Shown in pieces: positions 57,603-64,000 of a stretch of DNA of 64,000 nt. Source of the stretch: Kwoniella bestiolae CBS 10118 (Eukaryota > Basidiomycota > Tremellomycetes > Tremellales > Cryptococcaceae); assembly GCF_000512585.2 (NCBI RefSeq), contig NC_089241.1:3738001-3802000 (forward strand), written 5' to 3'. The notes under the pieces are model-generated. The model was not told the DNA's origin. It did not search any database and was given only the letters and a program-made list of their open reading frames with translations. Position 1 is the first letter of the stretch, and every line of letters starts with the position of its first letter. The position numbers and the translations under genes were made by a program.

Positions 57603-60091
57603 CTACAGCCTCTTCCCCCTCACACTAAGACACACAACCGACAAACAAACCCCCCCAACAACCACAAACCCAAATACACTCCGTATACTATCGAGATATG
57701 CCAATTTAGCTTGTATCTTCAGTCGCTCGCTCAAAAGCGGTAAGATCTCTGCAGGTTCCTGTATGATCTTCTGTACCAATTTGGTATTTCCGGGTATTCT
57801 CGAGGTGAGAGAGGAAAGTAGGATGGTCTGTTGGATACATGCTGAGATGGATAGACCACATACTTGTCCCAAGGCGCGAGCGAGGTAACATGCTGAGATC
57901 GCTAGTGAGAGTTCTGAGGGCTGTGCGAGATGAACGAGAAACAGGTCAGTGATGGGTTGACGTATGATGCGGGTATGGGGGACTTACCTCAACGCAAGCT
58001 ATGAGTGAGGCTGAATAACATATGCCGTCTCTTGTCAGCCATGGAGTCAGGAAGAAAGAGGCGCACGATGAGCTAGTAGGGCTTCCACTCACTCAGCAAA
58101 GTCGTAATAGTCACTCCGCCTCCCAAAGCTCCCAGGGCCATCTCGATCCACAACTCATTCTTATCGGTCTGCGGACCCCAGAAGAACGCGATGGACAATG
58201 CCTGGAGCCACGGGATGAATGAGAATCCAGCTTGGAACCATTTGTATTCTCTCCAGTACTACGCAATCGATTGCCGAGCATCAGCAAATTGAGGTATATA
58301 AAGTGTACTCGCCTCGAGGTCTTTCTAGTATATTTCGAGTAGACTCACCTTCATGTGCCATCCTGCATATAACGAGCTCAATGACCCTACGACCGAACTG
58401 GGTAATAACAATAGACCAGTATCTGAACCGTTCAGTCCTCTGGTCACGTGCAGGTAGATAGGCTGCATGTAGAGCTGTACCACCAGCGCAAGGTCAACAA
58501 TCGAAAAACCAACACTGACTAGTGGGGCAAGGAGGATGAAAGAACTGCCCACCCTCGAGAAATTAGACATGGTAGTCAAGAAGAATCCAATCAATATCAA
58601 CCTGGGCTGCGGCCTCGACAACATCGTTAAAGGTAAGATCGGGTGTTCGGCATTTTTCTCTACCCAGATGAATAACGGGAAAGTTACGAGTGATATGGCA
58701 AGTAGGGATAAGGGTAGAGGGTGGGATAAGGGGTAGTGGGATGATGTCCAGAGTGAAGATGAGGTGGAGAGTGATGAGATCTGTATGTCGTTAACCGTGT
58801 ATCAGCTATACATCCTCAAAACACCTATGGGATCAGGGTCAGATGATCCCCTGCTCTCGAGGCAAGGGTTGACATTGCTAGATCAGACTCGACAATACTC
58901 ACAGCAATCATCAACAGCGCACTCCCCATCCAATCAATCCCTTTGAATTTCTCCCAAGTCGTCTTCCCACCCACATCCTCGCCCTTCTCCCTATCTACAT
59001 TAACCTTCCAAACCACAAGCAACAAGGCAAATACGACAGGAGGGACTTGTAGCCAGAATGCTGCTCTCCATCCGAAACGATCTGAGATGGCTCCTCCCAG
59101 GACTGCTCCGAGCGCTGAACCGGCTCCAAAGAGGAGGTTCACTCCGCCTTGGTATAGGCCTCTGTCGGCGAGAGAGACGAGGTCGGAGATGATTATTGCC
59201 TATTGCACAAATACAAGTATCTTCGTCAGCATGAGTCCTCGATCTGAATGTGAGCCGCAGAACAGTTGGTCGAGATTATACAAAAGTGATGAGATGAGTC
59301 AGCAATATGGGACATACAGATACTGTCAATATTCCCCCACTACCCGCTCCAGCGACCACTCTCGCAGCGATCATAAATCCCATGGTGGGTGCTATAGCGC
59401 ACATGATCGTACCGGCTATCGCGATTCATCAATAATCAGCATAATCTCGTTCAGCTTGCAATGGTCGACGTGGTATCTCAGCCCGTTTGGCATGGGTATC
59501 GCTTTAGAAGGTAGCTCACTGAGGTATAAAGTAACAGCCAACAACATGACACCTTTCCTTCCCATGACCTGCGCAAGTCTACCATACAACGGCGTCATAG
59601 CTGTCAGACCCAACAAAAAACCAGTCCCAAGCCATGCAGCCTATCCCAACGTCATCAACACGTTAGCAGGGGATAGATAACACAATGGGTTTTAAGAAGA
59701 CGTGACATACCAATGATCCAGCATGGAAGTACGATCCAATTTCAATAGTCAAATTCGCAACGATCGTCATCCCGAGGGCACCGCAAAATACGCTAAGTCA
59801 TACAACGTATCACAGACATCATCAGCTCCTCTTGTATCAATGCCATCACGCTTACAGTGGTTGACACACTCACGCAAAAGCCAGACCCAAGAAGATGGGC
59901 CAAATCTCCCTAAACTTCTTGCCCACTTTCTGGATCTCTACTTTCTGAGTCGGTCCATCTTCCACTGCGCCATAGTCATTCTGGGCATTGATGTCTTGCA
60001 CTGTATCTTCCGAAGATCTCGAAGTGGATGAAGAGGTTCGTAAGAGACTTTGACGTTCGTGGGGTTTTGTTGCTGTTGCTGGTGCTGTCAT
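57603..60091 (-). CDS. MFS transporter, vacuolar basic amino acid (VBA)-like
   Basis: Major facilitator of the drug:H+ antiporter-2/VBA type, probably at the vacuole membrane. Nine exons give 582 residues: 60091-59874, 59792-59711, 59640-59520, 59415-59324, 59199-58903, 58780-58349, 58258-58093, 58010-57988, 57920-57603. After a polar N-terminus, the first segments read FCGALGMTIVANLTIEIGS and AAWLGTGFLLGLTAMTPLYGRLAQVMGRKG, the MFS loop 2-3 motif. They are followed by RVVAGAGSGGIL and the antiporter-type motif C, FGAGSALGAVLGGAISDRFGWR. I estimate 12-14 membrane segments. The N-terminal ERQSLL fits the acidic dileucine signal ([DE]xxxL[LI]) known for AP-3 sorting to the vacuole. Exon 8 is only 23 nt. 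The substrate is inferred from family resemblance to yeast Vba1/2 and is uncertain. Confidence 0.88.
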
Positions 60092-60580
60092 ATCGTAAAA
60101 CTCGTTATCAAGGAAAATCAGTCACGCTAGAATCAATAATTGATAAAGGAATATGTATAGTGCGATCGAAGACCCCTTCCGATAGTAATCCAAGAGGAAT
60201 AGAAAGCAACAGAAAATCAACAAACAATGCAATTACACGCAGACAAAGACTTGACTGTTCTTTTTTCTCTTCATACGTTCAGATAAACCCATTCGCAATT
60301 CGCAATCTTTCGTTTACCCTCGGACACGGTCAAATCCGATACACCATCCGGAAAAACAAGGCTAAGGGAAACAAGTATGTTCGCATGGTCATATTCGTGC
60401 ATGCGTACTTGGACAGCTATGCATTGTATTTTTCTAATCTCATTCCTATGGTCTATCGCCTCTCAAGAGCATCTTCAGTGTACCAATTGAGACCGAGGAG
60501 GGCTAGGAGTACAAAACGAGCCATCAGCATCAATTCTCATAGTCAGGTGATAGTAATTGATGAGCGGGAAAAACCACTCA
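60092..60580. other. Intergenic region upstream of the transporter
   Basis: 489 bp between a minus-strand start and the next minus-strand stop. It presumably carries the transporter promoter. No other feature is recognised. Confidence 0.45.
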
Positions 60581-61771
60581 TCACGCCGGCGTAGTTGGGA
60601 GAGGGAAAGTGGGGAAGACCATAGGCACGGGACGTGATGTTGAGCTGTCATTGATGGGAAGGGCAAACTCACAAGGCTCCTTCAACGTCTGATGTTGATA
60701 TCCCAATACAGCCAATCCACCAGCCTCAGCACTGAAGTGGTATCCCGTCTTGATAGGTAGATCACACCATCTGGCAATGAAGGATCTTGAGAAGTGGCCG
60801 TGAGAGAAGATGATTACGTCTGCGTAATCTGCTTGTGCGGGTGTCTCGGCGGCGTCTTCGGCCTAAGTCGCAAGTGATCAATCAATCAGCAACGCCTCTT
60901 TACATGTATCGAAGGTCGTGCGCGGACTTACAGCTTGATGGATAGCTCGTACTTTCGCAATGACCCTATCAACCCTCTCAGTCATCTGTTGAGGAGTTTC
61001 TCCAGGGGTTTCACCAGGGGGACAGCTATACCCACGACCCAAATATCAGCAGTGAAAGATATCAAGTATTTTTGCTTCTTGGTATTGTACCCATTTCAGA
61101 AAGACAAGAATGATATGCCCACTCACCCATCGTCCCAGATATTCCAATCCGCTTTATCCTTCCTAATATCCTTGGTGAGCATCCCCTCGTATTTCCCATA
61201 ATCCCATTCTCCAACATCAGGGTCGGTGGTGAAGTTGCATTTGATAGGTTTGTTATCGCCGAAGAGCTAAGGTGGGTGTTAGAACAACCAGCATGTGTAG
61301 AAGGAAGCGAAGATCGCAGGTCCAGCTGGTGCAGCGTAGCGCGATCTCATGCCAGATTTCGCTCGTAAAAGACATCACTCACCAGCTCAGCAGTCCTCTG
61401 AGCTCTCTGTCGAGGAGAGATGATAATATGTCTCAAGTGATTAGGGTTGATCAATTCTGCGTTCCCAATATCATCCATTATCAGCTTGGATTCCATGGGC
61501 CATACAACAGACCGAGACTCACTCCCTTTACCCATCATCTTGGGGCTCATCTCCTTCACCATCTTCTCACCGTTCTCCGTCAAAGGTATATCCGTAACAC
61601 CGGTCTATATCCCAGTAAACAGTACATTATCAGCACATGTAGATCTTCCCGTTGTAGGGTAGTAGAGATGGAAGAAGGAAGAAGGAAGAAATGACCAACG
61701 TGTCTTCCATTCAAGGACCACTCCGTCTCTCCATGACGGATCAGGTAGACTCGGGGCATTCGTCTTCCCAT
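60581..61771 (-). CDS. Histidine phosphatase, phosphoglycerate-mutase-like (SHB17 type)
   Basis: Six exons give 247 residues: 61771-61700, 61604-61523, 61456-61383, 61266-61127, 61025-60932, 60862-60581. The RHG motif IRHGETEWSLNGRHTGVTDIPL carries the catalytic His that is phosphorylated. The second His lies in IIFSHGHFSRSFIARW. Between them, ISPRQRAQRTAEL, GEWDYGKYEGMLTKDI and WNIWDDGCPPGETPQQ-like blocks match yeast Shb17 (sedoheptulose-1,7-bisphosphatase, riboneogenesis) better than a glycolytic mutase. The region between SRSF and AGGLAVLGY is shorter than in yeast Shb17. The GETPGET duplication before PQQMTE is unusual. Exact substrate is uncertain; other small phosphatases share this fold. 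In-frame ATGs at 61771 and 61759 are both possible starts. Confidence 0.87.
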
Positions 61772-62182
61772 TTGTGTATGATTTTCTACTGTTTATCTAA
61801 AGATGCAGAAAGGCGAGATATGGGAAGTAGAAGAAAGCAAAGAATAGTAGGATATCTATCTACGGGTATCTCTCCAGTAAACCTGCAATTTGTGGGAACG
61901 GCCAACAACGGGTTTTTGTAATATCGATTAACACGTGATTAGTAAAATTATCTAATCAATCCAATCAAATTTGTAATCTCCCATTGGAACTGCACTTTGC
62001 ACTAAACTACGTCATCTTTCCAGGTGAGTACCCCCAAACGAGTTGTTCAGCAATGCATGCCAACTCTGAGTCAAATTTCCAATGGATCATCTCACTACCT
62101 ACTTCAAGTCAAGTGCAATCCGACAATCCCCATATCTCTAGCACGTCACTATATGCATGTGTGATACCGTCATCTTCAACAC
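61772..62182. promoter_or_regulatory. Promoter region of the SHB17-like gene
   Basis: 411 bp between two minus-strand genes. It contains a CACGTG E-box at 61932-61937, about 160 bp upstream of the start, at a similar distance to the one before dynein. No gene is seen. Confidence 0.45.
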
Positions 62183-63959
62183 CTACCCAAACATCTTTGA
62201 AAACGCCTTCCTCTCCTTCTCCTTCCTCTCCTTTCGTTTCTGCTCAACATCCTTCAAAGCCTTCAACACACCCGCATCGCCAGGAACACACTCCAACGCA
62301 GCCTTCAAATCCTTCTCGGCCTCTTCATCCTCCTTCTTCTGAATCTCAGCTAATGCTCGTCGGTATAGGGCCTTTCCTTTTTCAGCCTGTGTCAAGCCAT
62401 CTACGGCTAATGCTCGGGTGGTAAGGATCATGGCTAGTGTTGCGGCTGGGGGGGAACATTTGAGGGCGGCAAGTGCTGCATTGGTCAATAGAGGTATTCG
62501 ACTAGGTATGACAAATCATCATCATTAGTATCCATCGTTTTGCTGTTCGAAAGGCTATATGTATGAGGGGTGGTGAGGAGAATTGGACTTACGCTGCTCT
62601 GAATCCATCGACTTGGGCTTTGGGCGCATCATCCGGTAAGACCGGGTGAACATCGAGGTATCTAAGGGCTTTTTGGTATTTGTCTAAAGCAGTTGCGAAT
62701 TGTCCAGCTTTGAATTCTCTATTCACGAACCATGATTAACAGTGCTGGGCCAACAATGTGGAAGAGTTCGATATGAGCGGTAGGCATGACTCACTTAGTA
62801 CCGACATCTTTCAACTTCAAAGCCACACTCAACGCCTCATCAGCCTTCTCGGCATCTACACCTTCCTCATCTTGTGGGTAGTCCTGTTGATCATCCATCA
62901 TCCATCAGCACAGGCGTCAAAAGGTTTCTGCATCTCATTCGGTTCAGGCGACGATTTATTGCACTTACCTCCCAGATATCTTCACCACCACTAGCTTCCT
63001 GAGCCTTCTTCCTTTCCTCGTCCTCTTTCGCAATATCCTCAGCCGACAAGACACCAGCAGAGGCAATCTTGACCTCTTCATGTGGTTTATCAGAAGTGGT
63101 AGGTAAAGCTTCGATCCGTCGTACTAAACCTTTGTTGGATCGCACTCGTCCGAATACCACGTGTTTTCCGTCGAGATGGGGTGTTGGGACGCTGTGTCGT
63201 ACGTACAGAAAACTCAGCAGCTAGTCCTTCGATTTGACACAATTGGACTGAACGGGAAGAGCAGGAGTGCGCCGAAGCGAGAGGAATAGATAGTGAGACG
63301 AGGAATACTCACGTAGTAATGAAGAATTGTGATCCATTAGTGTTAGGTCCAGCATTAGCCATGGAAAGTAACATCGGTTTGTCGTGTTTCAACGTGAACC
63401 CCTCGTCCTCGAACTATTCGTATTCGCTGATGTTAATGTTCATTGCATGCTTACGAGCTGTTACTGTCCTCTCATCGATCAAGATGGTCCAGCTTACCTT
63501 CTCGCCGTAGATCGATTCACCACCCGTTCCATTCCCATTCGTAAAGTCTCCTCCCTGAAGCATGAAGCTCTTGATACATCTGTGGAAAATCGATCCTTCG
63601 TATGCGAGTTTTCGACCGGACGAGTTGGTCTTGTCCCCTAGACAGAGATGTTTGAAGTTATCTGCGGTCTGCATAGGACCGATAAGTCAGCATGACGACA
63701 ATTCAAGTTTCAAGGCTGCGCAGGCCAAGGCCATGATGCGGTTCTCATAGGGCGTCAGACAGGAAGGGCAGGAGCCAGGATAAATCATATATGGACAAGG
63801 TCATCCCACCGCAGGACTGGCAGACTATTCCTGCTTTGCTTATTTCGATGCACAGCAGTCACTCACCTTGGGCACAACATCATCGTACAGCTCAAAAGTC
63901 AGTCTGCCAGCCGGCGAACCTCCAATGGTGATATCGAAATAGGTGATGGTGTTGGGCAT
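62183..63959 (-). CDS. CPR6: Cyclophilin-40 (Hsp90 co-chaperone peptidyl-prolyl isomerase)
   Basis: Peptidyl-prolyl cis-trans isomerase joined to a TPR domain that binds the Hsp90 C-terminus. Seven exons give 373 residues: 63959-63867, 63668-63498, 63413-63313, 63191-62969, 62883-62795, 62718-62593, 62501-62183. The cyclophilin domain (1-~175) has FDITIGGSPAGRLTFELYDD, FHRCIKSFMLQGGDFTNGNG (catalytic Arg and Phe), ANAGPNTNGSQFFITT and DGKHVVFG. The residue equivalent to Trp121 of cyclophilin A is His (TPHLDGKH), as in other Cyp40 proteins, where it lowers cyclosporin affinity. The linker runs to the TPR region (~215-350): ALKLKDVGTKEFKAGQFATA, ALDKYQKALRYL and KALYRRALAEI. It ends in a basic helix (KRKERKEKERKAFSKMF), the usual C-terminus. 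The start codon is 42 bases from the window edge. Confidence 0.95.
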
Positions 63960-64000
63960 TGTTGCGGGATGTGTTGCGGGATGTGTTATCGGGATGGAGC

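Noticed and set aside
60645..60672. GTGAGT...CAG segment in the last exon of the SHB17-like gene that looks like an intron
   Set aside because: At 28 nt it is far below the smallest intron seen here, and removing it would change the frame. Reading through is open to a normal stop.
1..64000. CRISPR array, transposon, biosynthetic cluster, mating-type locus or organelle DNA
   Set aside because: No regular spaced repeats, transposase, reverse transcriptase, polyketide/peptide synthase, terpene cyclase, homeodomain or pheromone-receptor gene was seen. Gene content is ordinary nuclear housekeeping.

Overview
The window is a gene-dense piece of a fungal nuclear chromosome. Genes carry many short introns, mostly 45-80 nt with GT(A/G)AGT-like donors and CTNAC/CTGAC branch sites. 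Every spliced model given below closes in frame. Intron density, protein similarity as I remember it, and gene content (Met8, Exo84, UEV, Cyp40, Pol III largest subunit) suggest a tremellalean basidiomycete of the Cryptococcus/Kwoniella type. The genus is an inference, because no marker gene was compared.

Layout. 1-2.98 kb: no recognised gene, only a weak decayed-looking open stretch at 1.4-1.9 kb. 2.98-18.0 kb (+): cytoplasmic dynein heavy chain in 20 exons. 18.1-19.2 kb (-): siroheme synthase MET8, divergent from 19.6-21.1 kb (+) pyrroline-5-carboxylate reductase. 21.3-24.5 kb (-): a 1,040-residue Ser/Pro-rich orphan. 25.8-26.8 kb (-): ubiquitin E2 variant MMS2, divergent from PRP18 (27.1-28.7 kb, +). 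29.3-31.8 kb (-): NMN adenylyltransferase, divergent from a small CxxC protein (32.5-33.2 kb, +). 33.6-34.6 kb (-): a broken protein-kinase-like gene. 35.2-35.5 kb: a long pyrimidine tract. 35.8-37.1 kb (-): a probable GPI-anchored surface protein. 37.8-44.3 kb (-): EXO84 and SLY1 in tandem. 44.9-50.4 kb (+): RNA polymerase III largest subunit. 50.8-54.0 kb (-): UMP-CMP kinase and a TRAX (translin-associated X) homologue. 54.6-57.3 kb (+): a small secreted protein and a cyclopropane-fatty-acid-synthase-like methyltransferase. 57.6-64.0 kb (-): a vacuolar-type MFS transporter, a SHB17-like histidine phosphatase and cyclophilin-40.

Most genes are housekeeping and are not a functional cluster. 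The only obvious functional neighbours are EXO84 and SLY1, which act in exocytosis and ER-Golgi fusion. I found no CRISPR array, tRNA, rRNA, transposon or biosynthetic cluster, and no convincing undescribed multi-gene system. The points most worth a second look are: a GC-AG intron needed to finish the P5C reductase frame; a hydrophobic tail on Met8; a kinase-like gene with an in-frame stop and an HGD-to-HGC change; two orphan genes; and repeated TGAAAGTG boxes upstream of the UMP-CMP kinase.
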